From Pseudomonas sp. S35 (GTDB lineage: Bacteria > Pseudomonadota > Gammaproteobacteria > Pseudomonadales > Pseudomonadaceae), in assembly GCF_009866765.1 (NCBI RefSeq), contig NZ_CP019431.1:4960001-5024000 (forward strand): a stretch of 64,000 nt of DNA, written 5' to 3'. Under the pieces are notes generated by a model. That model worked only from the letters and a program-made list of their open reading frames with translations. It did no database searches and was not told the DNA's origin. Below, in pieces: positions 46,057-55,691 of the stretch (the stretch's first letter is position 1; each line of letters begins with the position of its first letter). The translations under genes and the position numbers were made by a program.

Positions 46057-46587
46057 CTAAACGTTTGGGTCACGCTTTAACTGCGCCAATACACTGAACG
46101 GGTTGGACCGCGTTACCTCGTCCTCGCTCGGTTCGGCCTCGTCATCGAGACCCTCCGGCTGCTGGCATTCTTCCGGATGATGAGCAGGCACAATGGGCAA
46201 GGCGAGCAAAAGCTCCTCCTCGATCAGTGCATGCAGATCCAATGGATCTTCGCCCAGTTCCAGCACGTCATAACCTTTCGGCAACGACTGGGTATTCGCA
46301 CCCTCCTTCACCACGGCATAACTGCACTCGCTGTGGATCGGCAGGGTGACCAGCTCAAGACAACGCTGGCAAACCATTTTGACCTCGGTGTCGATAAAGC
46401 TGTGGATTACCACAGATTTACGTTCATCTCGTTCAAAAACGAATTTGGCCTGCACCGTACCGACAGTGTCGGAAAGCGGGTCGCAGAGTCTCTCCAAATC
46501 GGCCAGCAGCAATTCACCTTGAAGGGAAGTGCCACGATCAGCCAATTTGCGCGGGTCAACGTGAGGTGGAATCGGGTCATTCAACAT
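46057..46587 (-). CDS. yceD: YceD (DUF177) rRNA-accumulation-type protein
   Basis: 176 residues from the ATG at 46587. Acidic protein with the DUF177 layout: PRKLADRGTSLQGELLLADLERLC near the N terminus, CQRCLELVTL, a DxLELGEDPLDLHALIEEELLLALP motif and C-terminal NPFSVLAQLKRDP. E. coli YceD is tied to 23S rRNA amount; no enzyme activity known. Upstream of rpmF in one operon (13 bp apart). Confidence 0.88.
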   Translation of the reverse strand: MLNDPIPPHVDPRKLADRGTSLQGELLLADLERLCDPLSDTVGTVQAKFVFERDERKSVVIHSFIDTEVKMVCQRCLELVTLPIHSECSYAVVKEGANTQSLPKGYDVLELGEDPLDLHALIEEELLLALPIVPAHHPEECQQPEGLDDEAEPSEDEVTRSNPFSVLAQLKRDPNV

Positions 46588-46692
46588 AGGCGCAGCATTA
46601 TAGGGATGCACCCAGCCATGTCAAAGGAAATTCAGCCCTGTGCGTCAGCCGGTCGCCCCGCTAGAATCGCCGGCTGCCTTGAGGAGACGTAT

Positions 46693-47271
46693 ATGCTGCC
46701 TTTATTGCTCGCTTCCAGCTCGGTTTATCGCCGGGAATTGCTCAGCCGCCTGCACATTCCGTTCATTTGCAGCTCGCCGGATATCGACGAAAGCCACCGT
46801 GCAAATGAATCAGCGGTGGAGTTGGTAAAACGCCTGGCCGAAGAGAAAGCCCGCGCCCTCGCCGCCAGCCATCCCGGCCATTTGATTATCGGCTCGGATC
46901 AAGTCGCCGCACTGGAAGGTCGCATCATCGGCAAGCCGCACACGTTCGAGAACGCCCGTGAACAGCTATTGGCTGCCAGCGGCAAGCGTGTGAGCTTCCT
47001 CACCGGCCTGGCGCTACTTAACAGCCAGACGGGGCACTGCCAGGTGGATTGCATTCCCTTCACCGTGCACATGCGCGAGCTGGATGCAGAACGCATTGAG
47101 CGCTATCTGCGAATTGAGCAGCCGTATGACTGTGCCGGCAGTTTCAAGGCCGAGGGACTGGGCGTGAGCCTGTTCCAGAGCACTGAAGGGCCGGACGCCA
47201 CGAGTTTGATAGGACTGCCACTGATCCGCCTGGTGGACATGCTACTGGCTGAAGGCGTGCAAGCCCCCTGA
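46693..47271 (+). CDS. Maf/YceF-family nucleotide pyrophosphatase
   Basis: 192 residues from the ATG at 46693 (GGAGACGT / GAGGAG upstream); the frame continues to 46177 but only as a shadow of yceD. Maf fold: LLASSSVYRRELLSRL near the N terminus, GSDQVAALEG, AGSFKAEGLG and SLIGLPLIRLVD. Enzymes of the YceF subfamily hydrolyse 7-methyl-GTP and other modified NTPs. Divergent from yceD. Confidence 0.9.
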   Translation: MLPLLLASSSVYRRELLSRLHIPFICSSPDIDESHRANESAVELVKRLAEEKARALAASHPGHLIIGSDQVAALEGRIIGKPHTFENAREQLLAASGKRVSFLTGLALLNSQTGHCQVDCIPFTVHMRELDAERIERYLRIEQPYDCAGSFKAEGLGVSLFQSTEGPDATSLIGLPLIRLVDMLLAEGVQAP

Positions 47272-47287
47272 GCACACCCCAAAACCC

Positions 47288-47380
47288 AATGTGGGAAGGA
47301 GCTTGCCCCCGATAGCAGTGTGCCAGCCAATACATGCCTGACCGAACCACCGCAATCGGGGCAAGCCCCCTCCCACATTT
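47288..47380. repeat. REP doublet
   Basis: Inverted copies AATGTGGGAAGGAGCTTGCCCCCGAT (47288-47313) and ATCGGGGCAAGCCCCCTCCCACATT (47355-47379), in the gap between maf and sppA. Confidence 0.75.
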
Positions 47381-47385
47381 TGACT

Positions 47386-48369
47386 TCAGCGCAGCGTCGG
47401 GCCCTGGAACCCCATGTACAGCGCAAGTTTTTCAGCGACGCTGGCACCGAGTTTCTTGGAGAAGCGGTCAAACGGCGATTCTTCAATGGTGAAGTCCACC
47501 AGTTCTTTCTCGCCGATCACGTCCCGCGCCACCAGACTGGCACTGCCCAAACCGTCGATCAGACCCAGCGGCAACGCCTGCTCGCCCGACCAGACCAACC
47601 CGGAGAACAACTCCGGATGGTCTTTATCCTTCAGACGATCGCCACGCCCCTGCTTCACGCTGGCGATGAACTGCCGATGGGTAGTGTCGAGCACGCCCTG
47701 CCAGAACTGGGTTTCATCGGCCTTTTGCGGCTGGAACGGATCCAGGAACGACTTGTGCTCGCCCGAGGTGTAGGTGCGACGCTCCACACCCAGCTTCTCC
47801 ATGGTACCGACAAAGCCGTAACCGGCCGCCGTCACACCGATGGACCCCACCAGACTGGCCTTGTCGGCATAGATCTGGTCCGCAGCACTGGCAATGTAAT
47901 AGGCACCCGAGGCGCCCAGGTCGGAAATCACCGCGTACAGCTTGATATCCGGGTGCAGGCCGCGCAGACGACGAATTTCGTCATACACATACCCCGACTG
48001 TACCGGGCTGCCGCCTGGGCTGTTGATGCGCAGGATCACACCCTTGACCTTGGGGTCTTCAAACGCAGCACGCAGGCTGCCAACGATGTTATCGGCGCTG
48101 GCCGGCTCTTTGTCGGCAATCACGCCACGCACCTCGATCAACGCGGTGTAGTTGGCGCCACGGGTTGCGCTCTTTTCCATGTCCATCAGCGGGCTGAACA
48201 GCGCCAGCATCAGCAACAGGTAAGTGAAGGTCAGCAGCTTGAAGAAAATCCCCCAGCGCCGTGCGCGACGCTGCTCCTGGACACCGGCCAAGAGTGTTTT
48301 CTCCAGCAGCTTCCAGCTTTTATCGTCACTACTTCCAGCCTTTTCAGGCGCTTTCCACTCATCACTCAT
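47386..48369 (-). CDS. sppA: S49-family signal peptide peptidase
   Basis: 327 residues. One N-terminal membrane anchor (IFFKLLTFTYLLLMLALFS, about residues 41-59) and a periplasmic S49 domain: Lys in YTSGEHKSFLDPF and catalytic Ser in SDLGASGAYYIASAAD (about residue 165). Degrades cleaved signal peptides in the inner membrane. Adjacent to the HAD gene in the same direction (21 bp). Confidence 0.9.
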   Translation of the reverse strand: MSDEWKAPEKAGSSDDKSWKLLEKTLLAGVQEQRRARRWGIFFKLLTFTYLLLMLALFSPLMDMEKSATRGANYTALIEVRGVIADKEPASADNIVGSLRAAFEDPKVKGVILRINSPGGSPVQSGYVYDEIRRLRGLHPDIKLYAVISDLGASGAYYIASAADQIYADKASLVGSIGVTAAGYGFVGTMEKLGVERRTYTSGEHKSFLDPFQPQKADETQFWQGVLDTTHRQFIASVKQGRGDRLKDKDHPELFSGLVWSGEQALPLGLIDGLGSASLVARDVIGEKELVDFTIEESPFDRFSKKLGASVAEKLALYMGFQGPTLR

Positions 48370-48390
48370 GCCATCAACCCCAACAAAGAC

Positions 48391-49053
48391 TTATTGGACC
48401 CGGCCGAGCCAGGCCTGCAATTCAGAAAAGTGATCAATCGTGACCCGGGGCTCGTATCGCTGCAAAGCCTCGGCAGCCTGGGCGCCATAGCTGACCGCCA
48501 CGCTGTCTATGCCGGCGTTGCGCGCCATCATCAGGTCGAAGGAGGCGTCGCCCACCATCAAGGCCTGGCGCGGCGACACACCGCAATGGGCCAGGATCTG
48601 CTCCAGCATCAGAGGGTGAGGCTTGCTGGCGGTTTCATCCGCCGCACGGGTGATATCGAAATAATCTTCCCAGCCATGGGCCTTGAGCACCCGATCCAGC
48701 CCGCGACGAGCCTTGCCGGTGGCGACGGCCAGGTGGTAACCCTCGGCACGAAATGCGTCCAGGGTCTGCACCACACCGTCAAACAACGGCGAGGGCGTGG
48801 CCTCCAGGGCGATGTAGTGGTCGGCGTAATGGTCGCGAAACGCAACCAGCTCAGCGTCGCTGATGGCCGGGTAAAGGGTGCGGATCGCTTCCGGCAAACC
48901 CAGCCCGATAATGCCCTTGACCGCGAAATCAGTGCACAACTCAAAACCCGAACGCGTCGAAGCGGCGTGCATCGATTCAACGATCCGGCCAATGGAGTTG
49001 GCCAGGGTGCCGTCCCAATCGAAGATCAGCAGCTTGTAGTCAAGGTGCGACAC
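48391..49053 (-). CDS. HAD-IA family phosphatase
   Basis: 220 residues. DxDGT motif [13 protein letters not shown] at the N terminus, [14 protein letters not shown], and C-terminal [17 protein letters not shown]. Likely a phosphoglycolate-phosphatase-like enzyme; in pseudomonads it accompanies rluC and sppA. Substrate cannot be read. The start overlaps rluC by 14 nt, so the two are translated together. Confidence 0.85.
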   Translation of the reverse strand: MSHLDYKLLIFDWDGTLANSIGRIVESMHAASTRSGFELCTDFAVKGIIGLGLPEAIRTLYPAISDAELVAFRDHYADHYIALEATPSPLFDGVVQTLDAFRAEGYHLAVATGKARRGLDRVLKAHGWEDYFDITRAADETASKPHPLMLEQILAHCGVSPRQALMVGDASFDLMMARNAGIDSVAVSYGAQAAEALQRYEPRVTIDHFSELQAWLGRVQ

Positions 49054-49999
49054 TCAAGCGCTCCACGGTCTTGGCCCACATGTCATCGACCGGTGCCTGC
49101 AATTTCAATTCGCCACCATCGGGCAACGGCACAGTGAGCATGTAGGCATGGAGGAACAGGCGCTTGCCACCCAAGTCGCGAATTTCCTTGGAAAAGCCTT
49201 CGTCGCCATATTTGGTATCGCCGGCAATGCAGTGACCCGCATGCAGGGTGTGCACCCGGATCTGGTGGGTACGGCCAGTGACCGGCTTGGCCTCCACCAT
49301 GGTGGCGAAGTCGCCGAAGCGGCGTAGCACCTTGAACAGGGTCAGGGCTTCTTTGCCCTCCTCGTCCACCTCGACCATGCGTTCGCCCGAGCGCAGGTTG
49401 CTCTTCTGCAACGGCGCGCGGACGCTCTTGATGGAACTGGCCCAATTACCGCGCACCAGCGCCATGTAGCGCTTGTCCACACCATCGCCACGCAGGGCGG
49501 TGTGCAGGTGGCGCAACATGCTGCGCTTCTTGGCGATCATCAGCAGGCCGGACGTATCACGGTCCAAGCGATGGACCAGCTCAAGCTCCTTGCAGTCCGG
49601 GCGCAACTGACGAAAGGCTTCGATCACGCCGAAATTCAGGCCACTGCCGCCGTGAACCGCAATACCACAAGGCTTGTTGATCACGATCAGCTTGTTGTCT
49701 TCGAAGACAATCGAGGCCTCCAGGCGCTGCAGCAGGCCCTGCGCCAGCGGCACGGGCTCATCGCGCTCAGGCACGCGCACCGGCGGCACACGGACGATAT
49801 CGCCCGCCTGCAGCTTGTACTCGGGCTTGATGCGGCCCTTGTTCACGCGCACTTCGCCTTTACGCAAGATGCGGTAAATCAAGGTCTTGGGCACGCCTTT
49901 GAGCCTGGCCAGGAGAAAATTGTCGATGCGTTGGCCGGCATATTCCGGCGAGACCTCGAGCAGCTGGACGCTGGGGGTCTGGGGGGCGGTAGTCGTCAT
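49040..49999 (-). CDS. rluC: 23S rRNA pseudouridine synthase RluC
   Basis: 319 residues. S4 RNA-binding domain at about residues 20-80 ([25 protein letters not shown]) followed by the RluA-type catalytic domain with [16 protein letters not shown] (catalytic Asp in this motif) and [11 protein letters not shown]. Modifies several uridines in 23S rRNA. Its divergent neighbour is rne, as in P. aeruginosa. Confidence 0.93.
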   Translation of the reverse strand: MTTTAPQTPSVQLLEVSPEYAGQRIDNFLLARLKGVPKTLIYRILRKGEVRVNKGRIKPEYKLQAGDIVRVPPVRVPERDEPVPLAQGLLQRLEASIVFEDNKLIVINKPCGIAVHGGSGLNFGVIEAFRQLRPDCKELELVHRLDRDTSGLLMIAKKRSMLRHLHTALRGDGVDKRYMALVRGNWASSIKSVRAPLQKSNLRSGERMVEVDEEGKEALTLFKVLRRFGDFATMVEAKPVTGRTHQIRVHTLHAGHCIAGDTKYGDEGFSKEIRDLGGKRLFLHAYMLTVPLPDGGELKLQAPVDDMWAKTVERLSVAP

Positions 50000-50028
50000 G
50001 GCGGCGATGATAACAATTTTTTATGGAA

Positions 50029-50057
50029 TTGAAGCACTTAATCATTGCTGCTATAGT
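50029..50057 (+). promoter_or_regulatory. rne promoter
   Basis: TTGAAG (50029-50034), 17-bp spacer, TATAGT (50052-50057). It predicts a start near 50065 and a leader of about 690 nt before the rne ATG. Confidence 0.7.
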
Positions 50058-50064
50058 CGCGAAC

Positions 50065-50757
50065 GCCGCCAAAAGCGGCCTGGACAGAGGACTTGCGGCA
50101 AACTGCCGGCCCTGACCATCGCAATTCATCAGGACGCGAGGCCGTCCTACGGGGCTTTCGCCACCTTGGAAGGCTCAGGATTGTAACAAGCGCAGGTGAC
50201 ATGAGGCCTGAAGCGAGTGCAGAAAGCAGAGTGAATACTCGCGTTCTGCGCCGATATTTACGGCCAGTTCACAAAGTGCAGTCAGTCTTGAACCAGACCA
50301 CGGCGAATGCTTCGGAAACAACGCCTGTTAAGAGCTGAGTGTGAGCGCAGTCGCCCATATTCAGTCTTGTTTAGCCATGAGCGTGAACTCCCCATTGGAG
50401 AACACGGTAAATGCCAACCCGCTGCGGATTCTGCGCGCGGCAGCACCCGAATTATCAGGGATACGTGTAGGGTGGAGATGCACAACCGTCGGACCGTGTA
50501 GCACTAGGCTTATATTTAGACGCTTCATCTCGTCCACAGTCGCCGGTTGATTCCTCCTCCTGACCTTAGCTTTTGTTGAAGCGGTGCCTTTGTCACCGCC
50601 GCTAACAAGCAGGACGCGTCCGTCGCGATACCGGCCCAATTGGCCGATTTTGCTGGACACTGGAGTGGCCAACCACTCTTGACGCACCTGACACCGACCG
50701 TGAGAAGTCGTGTGTGCCGAACGCCGTTTCCGGCAGCCCGGAAACCGACGGTACAAC
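50065..50757 (+). other. Long rne 5' leader
   Basis: About 690 nt with no credible open reading frame of its own. Such leaders let RNase E control its own mRNA in enterobacteria by binding structured stretches; the sequence here contains many local complementary segments. No Shine-Dalgarno sits right before the ATG at 50758 (ggtacaac), which suggests initiation is controlled by leader structure. Confidence 0.5.
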
Positions 50758-53700
50758 ATGAAAAGAATGCTGATTAACGCAACTCAACCCGAAGAGTTGC
50801 GTGTTGCACTGGTAGATGGCCAGCGCCTCTACGACCTGGACATCGAATCCGGTGCACGCGAGCAGAAGAAGGCCAACATCTATAAAGGCCGTATTACTCG
50901 CATCGAACCAAGCCTTGAGGCTGCCTTTGTCGATTTCGGCTCCGAGCGCCACGGCTTCCTGCCCCTCAAAGAAATCTCCCGCGAGTACTTCAAGAAAGCC
51001 CCCGAAGGCCGCGTGAACATCAAGGACGTCCTGAGCGAAGGCCAGGAAGTCATCGTCCAGGTCGAGAAAGAAGAGCGTGGCAACAAGGGCGCAGCCCTGA
51101 CCACCTTCATCTCGCTGGCCGGCCGTTACCTCGTGCTGATGCCGAACAACCCACGTGCCGGCGGTATCTCCCGTCGCATCGAAGGCGAAGAGCGCAACGA
51201 ACTTCGTGAAGCGCTGAACGGTTTGATCGCACCGGCCGACATGGGCCTGATCGTGCGCACTGCCGGCCTGGGCCGTAGCAGCGAAGAAATGCAGTGGGAC
51301 CTCGATTACCTGCTGCAACTGTGGACCGCTATCAAAGAAGCGTCCCTGGATCGTTCCGCGCCGTTCCTGATCTACCAGGAAAGCAACGTGATCATCCGCG
51401 CCATCCGCGATTACCTGCGCCAGGACATCGGCGAAGTGCTGATCGACAGCGTTGAAGCCCAGGACGAAGCCCTGACCTTCATTCGCCAGGTAATGCCGCA
51501 GTACGCCAGCAAGATCAAGCTGTACGAAGACAGCGTGCCGCTGTTCAACCGTTTCCAGATCGAAAGCCAGATCGAGACCGCCTTCCAGCGCGTGGTCGAA
51601 CTGCCTTCCGGCGGCTCCATCGTGATCGACCCGACCGAAGCCCTGGTGTCCATCGACATCAACTCGGCGCGTGCCACCAAAGGCAGCGACATCGAAGAAA
51701 CCGCCCTGCAGACCAACCTGGAAGCGGCTGAAGAAATCGCCCGCCAACTGCGCCTGCGTGATATCGGCGGCCTGATCGTGATCGACTTCATCGACATGAC
51801 CCCAGCCAAGAACCAGCGCGCCGTGGAAGAAAAAGTCCGCGAATGCCTGGAAGCTGACCGTGCCCGCGTGCAAGTCGGCCGCATCTCGCGCTTCGGCCTG
51901 CTGGAAATGTCCCGTCAGCGCCTGCGTCCATCCCTGGGCGAAAGCAGCGGCATCGTCTGCCCGCGTTGCAACGGCACCGGCATCATCCGTGACGTTGAAT
52001 CGCTGTCCCTGGCGATCCTGCGCCTGATCGAAGAAGAAGCCCTGAAAGACCGCACCGCCGAAGTCCGCGCACAAGTGCCGATCCCGGTTGCCGCCTTCCT
52101 GCTCAACGAAAAACGCAACTCGATCACCAAGATCGAACTGCGTACCCGTGCCCGCATCGTGATCCTGCCGAACGATCACCTCGAAACGCCGCACTTCGAA
52201 GTCCAGCGCCTGCGTGATGACAGCCCGGAAGCCCACAGCGGCCAGTCCAGCTACGAAATCGCCGCTGCCGCTGCCGAAGTGGAAGAAGTCCAGCCGGCCG
52301 CCGCAACCCGCACCCTGGTTCGCCAGGAAGCGGCCGTGAAGACCGCACCAGCCCGCGCCAACGCACCGGTGCCGGTTGAAGTTGCCGCACCGGTTGCCGC
52401 ACCGGCCGCCCTGCCTGAGCCAAGCCTGTTCAAAGGCCTGGTGAAGTCACTGGTCAGCCTGTTCGCCACCAAGGAAGAGCCTGCTGCGCCGGTAGTCGTT
52501 GAAAAAACCGCTTCCGAGCGCCCAGCGCGCAACGAAGAGCGTCGCAACGGTCGCCAGCAAAGCCGTAACCGCAACGGTCGTCGTGACGAAGAGCGCAAGC
52601 CGCGCGAAGAACGTGCACCGCGTGAGGAACGCGCGCCACGTGAAGAGCGTGCACCTCGCGAAGCCCGTGAAGAAACCCCAGCCGTAGCCCGTGAAGAACG
52701 TGCCCCGCGTGAAGAGCGCGCACCACGCACCCCACGCGCCCCGCGTGAAGATCGCAAGCCTCGTGGCGAGCGTGAAGAACGCGTGCGTGAACTGCGTGAA
52801 CCCCTGGACGCTGCACCCGCCGTTGCGGCTGCCGCTGTTGCGACCACCGAAGAACGCCCGGCCCGCCAGCCGCGTGAAGAACGCGCCCCTCGTGAAGAGC
52901 GCCAACCGCGCCCACCACGTGAAGAGCGTCAACCACGTGCCGAGCAAGCCGCTGCCGCCAGCGAAGAAGAAGTTCTGACCGGCGAAGAGCAACTGCAGGA
53001 AGACGGTCAGGATGGCGCCGAAGGCGATCGCCCACGCCGCCGCTCCCGTGGCCAGCGTCGTCGCAGCAACCGTCGTGAGCGTCAGCGTGATGCCAACGGC
53101 AATGTGATCGAAGGCTCGGAAGAGACCGGCGAGAACGCTGAAGGCGCAACCACCGAAGCTAACGAACCGACGGGCGCCGAACTGGCTGCCGGCCTGGCCG
53201 TTACCGCTGCCGTTGCCAGCTCGGTCATCAGCGCTCCTGCTGAAGCCCAGGCTCACGAGCAAGCTGAACGCGCTACCGCTGCTGTCGAACAAACCGCTGC
53301 AGTAGAACCGGTCGCTGACACTCAAGCGGTTGAAGCGCCAGCCGCTGAAGCCGCCATCGTAGAAGCACCGGTTGTTGAAGCCGCCGTGGTTGAAGCGCCT
53401 GTGGTCGAAGCCACTACCCCAATCGAAGCGCCAGTCGCTCCGCAAGTGGAAGTTGCACCGGCTCAAGAAGCCCAGCCAGAAGTGGAAGTGGCCGCTGTCG
53501 AGCCTGCACCGGTCGTCGAGCCTCAGCCTGTGGTTGAAGCGGTCGTCGAAGTACCCGCTGTCGAAGCCGCCCCTGAAGTACGTGAAGTTCGCGAAGAACA
53601 GACCGCCTTCCAGCGGACTGCCGAGCCAGCCGCGCCGGTTGAAGCGCCAGCACCTGCCCCTGTGGTAGAAGAAGCGTCAGCACCGGTTGTCGAAGCCGTG

Positions 53701-53910
53701 GTTGCCGAGCCAGCTCCAATCGCTGAGGCCGCACCAGTGGTTGAAGCGCCAGTGGTTGCCGAAGTCGCCGCTGCGGTGGCTGAAACCGCGCCGGCCAGCG
53801 CCCTAACCGAAAACGGCCGTGCGCCGAACGACCCACGTGAAGTGCGTCGCCGTCGCAAGGAAGCTGAGGCCGCCGCTGCGGCAGCTCAGGAAACAGAAGC
53901 ACGAGACTAA
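50758..53910 (+). CDS. rne: Ribonuclease E
   Basis: 1050 residues from [10 protein letters not shown] (a 16-codon upstream extension exists without support). Catalytic half: S1 domain about 35-120, metal-binding Asp300 ([11 protein letters not shown]) and Asp343 (VIDFIDM), zinc link CPRC at 401-404. Residue ~557-572 [16 protein letters not shown] is an amphipathic membrane-targeting helix. Residues ~600-760 carry an arginine-rich tract of repeated REERAP units, likely the RNA-binding scaffold, and ~850-1020 an Ala/Glu/Val/Pro-rich low-complexity zone; a conserved [12 protein letters not shown] ends the protein. Core of the RNA degradosome. A rraB-like inhibitor gene is in the window. Confidence 0.95.
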   Translation: MKRMLINATQPEELRVALVDGQRLYDLDIESGAREQKKANIYKGRITRIEPSLEAAFVDFGSERHGFLPLKEISREYFKKAPEGRVNIKDVLSEGQEVIVQVEKEERGNKGAALTTFISLAGRYLVLMPNNPRAGGISRRIEGEERNELREALNGLIAPADMGLIVRTAGLGRSSEEMQWDLDYLLQLWTAIKEASLDRSAPFLIYQESNVIIRAIRDYLRQDIGEVLIDSVEAQDEALTFIRQVMPQYASKIKLYEDSVPLFNRFQIESQIETAFQRVVELPSGGSIVIDPTEALVSIDINSARATKGSDIEETALQTNLEAAEEIARQLRLRDIGGLIVIDFIDMTPAKNQRAVEEKVRECLEADRARVQVGRISRFGLLEMSRQRLRPSLGESSGIVCPRCNGTGIIRDVESLSLAILRLIEEEALKDRTAEVRAQVPIPVAAFLLNEKRNSITKIELRTRARIVILPNDHLETPHFEVQRLRDDSPEAHSGQSSYEIAAAAAEVEEVQPAAATRTLVRQEAAVKTAPARANAPVPVEVAAPVAAPAALPEPSLFKGLVKSLVSLFATKEEPAAPVVVEKTASERPARNEERRNGRQQSRNRNGRRDEERKPREERAPREERAPREERAPREAREETPAVAREERAPREERAPRTPRAPREDRKPRGEREERVRELREPLDAAPAVAAAAVATTEERPARQPREERAPREERQPRPPREERQPRAEQAAAASEEEVLTGEEQLQEDGQDGAEGDRPRRRSRGQRRRSNRRERQRDANGNVIEGSEETGENAEGATTEANEPTGAELAAGLAVTAAVASSVISAPAEAQAHEQAERATAAVEQTAAVEPVADTQAVEAPAAEAAIVEAPVVEAAVVEAPVVEATTPIEAPVAPQVEVAPAQEAQPEVEVAAVEPAPVVEPQPVVEAVVEVPAVEAAPEVREVREEQTAFQRTAEPAAPVEAPAPAPVVEEASAPVVEAVVAEPAPIAEAAPVVEAPVVAEVAAAVAETAPASALTENGRAPNDPREVRRRRKEAEAAAAAAQETEARD

Positions 53911-53937
53911 CCCCTCGTCTGGTTCCAGCAGCAACTA

Positions 53938-53973
53938 AAAAGCCCCGCCTGAGTGATCAGGCGGGGCTTTTTT
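53938..53973. terminator. Terminator after rne
   Basis: AAAAAGCCCCGCCT-gagtgatc-AGGCGGGGCTTTTTT. Serves rne on the plus strand and can also stop the convergent mobA-like/xdhC operon. Confidence 0.85.
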
Positions 53974-53984
53974 ATCTGTCAGGG

Positions 53985-54563
53985 TTATCGGTACTGCAAC
54001 GTCGCGGGCACATCCACATCCCACAACACGCCTCGATCCTCCACCTGCACCTCCCTCAACACGGCCTGGGCAAACAATGGCTTGGCGCCGCGATCACCGG
54101 TCAGCGCCATCAGGTGCGGCCCGAACGCCCGGTCAAACGCGACGGGATGCCCATACTGCCCCGCCTGTACCGGCACACTGATAGCTCCCGCCACAAGCGC
54201 GTCAATCACCTGCTCAACGCTGGCTGACTGGACAAACGGCATATCCCCCAAGACCACCAGCCACCCCTCGGCTGATGCACTGGCCGCAACCGCCGCCGCG
54301 ATGCTGTCGCCCATCCCCGCCGATTGCAGCAGCAAGACCTGACAGCCATAAGCCTCGGCCAAGCGGATCACCTCTCCACGCTCCGGCGAGGTCACTACCC
54401 AGCGATCCACCACACTCACCGGCAAATTCACCAGCACTTGCTCGATGACTGGCCGCGTCACGCCGTCCCGGCCAACACACAGGGCCAGCAACTTATCCTG
54501 GCCTGTCTCGGCGCGAAAGCGACTGCCCTGCCCCGCTGCCAGCACAATCGCTGTGACTGTCAC
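53985..54563 (-). CDS. MobA-like nucleotidyltransferase (MocA type)
   Basis: 192 residues. N-terminal VTAIVLAAGQGSRF is the nucleotide-binding motif of MobA/MocA proteins, followed by VVLGDMPFVQSASV (the D-containing catalytic segment). Likely CTP:molybdopterin cytidylyltransferase, making the cofactor form used by xanthine-dehydrogenase-type enzymes. ATGA overlap with upstream xdhC supports this. A GTP-using MobA cannot be excluded. Confidence 0.8.
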   Translation of the reverse strand: MTVTAIVLAAGQGSRFRAETGQDKLLALCVGRDGVTRPVIEQVLVNLPVSVVDRWVVTSPERGEVIRLAEAYGCQVLLLQSAGMGDSIAAAVAASASAEGWLVVLGDMPFVQSASVEQVIDALVAGAISVPVQAGQYGHPVAFDRAFGPHLMALTGDRGAKPLFAQAVLREVQVEDRGVLWDVDVPATLQYR

Positions 54564-55546
54564 TCGGCGACCACCGGCAACGGTTTTTTCTGCAGGGGGG
54601 CCACGCCGTTTTTGATCGCGACAATTTCCGCCATCAGCGACAGGGCAATTTCTGCCGGCGTATGGCTGCCGATATGCAGGCCGATCGGCCCGTGCAGCCG
54701 CGCAATAGCCTGCGCCGACAAGCCCAGTGCCGCCAGGGTTTCCCGGCGTTTCTGGGTATTGACCCGCGAGCCCAGCGCGCCGATGTAGAACGCACTGGAA
54801 TTCAACGCGGTGAGCAAGGCCATGTCGTCCAGACGAGGGTCATGGGTCAGGCACACGATAGCGGTGCGCTCGTCGGTCTGGATATTCAGCACTGCTTCAT
54901 CCGGCATACCCGGCACAAAACGGCCATGCTGCTCTTCCCAGCCGTACACGAACTCTTCGCGCGGGTCGCAGATCAGCACTTCGAAATCCAGCAGGCGCGC
55001 CATTTCCGCGACGTAGCGCGACAACTGCCCGGCGCCGATCAGCAGCAAGCGCCAACGAGGGCCGTAGATGGCGCGCAGGCGTTCGCCGTCGAAGCTCACC
55101 ACATCCGTCTTGCTCGCGTCACTCAGGGTCACTGCGCCGGTGGCCAGGTTCAGCTCTCGGGCGACAATCTGATGGTCCTCACAACGCGCCAGCAGTTGCT
55201 CGACCCAGCTCCAGTCATCCACCCGCTCTTGCGTCAGGCGCAGCGTACCGCCACAGGGCAAGCCAAAACGCGCCGCCTCATCGCGGGTGACGCCGTAGGT
55301 CACCAACTGCACCGGCGGGCCGTCATCGGGCAAGCGGCCGTCCTGCAGCCTGGCGATCAAGTCATCCTCGATGCAACCGCCGGAGACCGAGCCAATCACC
55401 ACGCCATCACCCCGCAGGGCCAGCATTGCCCCCGGCGGGCGCGGTGCGCTGCCCCAGGTCTGGACCACGCTGTACAACACCACCCGCTGCCCGGCGCGAC
55501 GCCATTGCAGCACGCTGCGCAGGACATTCAAATCCACACTGTCCAT
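54560..55546 (-). CDS. XdhC-family molybdoenzyme maturation protein
   Basis: 328 residues. Features: WGSAPRPPGAMLALRGDGVVIGSVSGGCIEDDL (N-terminal XdhC domain) and LIGAGQLSRYVAEMARLLDFEVLICDPREEF (C-terminal Rossmann domain). XdhC proteins bind molybdenum cofactor and insert its sulfurated form into xanthine dehydrogenase-type enzymes. With the MobA-like gene it makes a two-gene maturation operon; no molybdoenzyme structural genes are in the window. Confidence 0.88.
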   Translation of the reverse strand: MDSVDLNVLRSVLQWRRAGQRVVLYSVVQTWGSAPRPPGAMLALRGDGVVIGSVSGGCIEDDLIARLQDGRLPDDGPPVQLVTYGVTRDEAARFGLPCGGTLRLTQERVDDWSWVEQLLARCEDHQIVARELNLATGAVTLSDASKTDVVSFDGERLRAIYGPRWRLLLIGAGQLSRYVAEMARLLDFEVLICDPREEFVYGWEEQHGRFVPGMPDEAVLNIQTDERTAIVCLTHDPRLDDMALLTALNSSAFYIGALGSRVNTQKRRETLAALGLSAQAIARLHGPIGLHIGSHTPAEIALSLMAEIVAIKNGVAPLQKKPLPVVAE

Positions 55547-55623
55547 TCAATCTCCCGCCAGCGTTGTTGATGAAATATTCATTTACTGTAAAGCAAACCG
55601 CTTCAAAAGTGGCCGGGCAGAAA

Positions 55624-55656
55624 CGCAAACGCCCCGAACCAGTCGGGGCGTTTGCG
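55624..55656. terminator. Hairpin between xdhC and dctA
   Basis: CGCAAACGCCCCGA-accag-TCGGGGCGTTTGCG, a perfect 14-bp stem. The minus-strand flank is moderately T-rich and downstream of dctA, so it probably ends dctA mRNA. Confidence 0.6.
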
Positions 55657-55691
55657 GATAGCGGCTAGCGTGGATTCACGCCATAAGCGGC

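Noticed and set aside
46177..46692. N-terminal extension of the Maf-type protein
   Set aside because: Antisense shadow of yceD; the ATG at 46693 has GAGGAG and gives the family's normal length.
47320..49137. 605-codon plus-strand frame over sppA/HAD
   Set aside because: Covers three reliable minus-strand genes and an REP; no domain recognised.
50602..52236. 544-codon antisense frame over rne
   Set aside because: Lies fully on the catalytic half of RNase E with no start signal or known motif; codon-bias artefact.
52600..52960. CRISPR-like regular repeat in rne
   Set aside because: Repeat units are in frame coding REERAP peptides, degenerate and without unique spacers.
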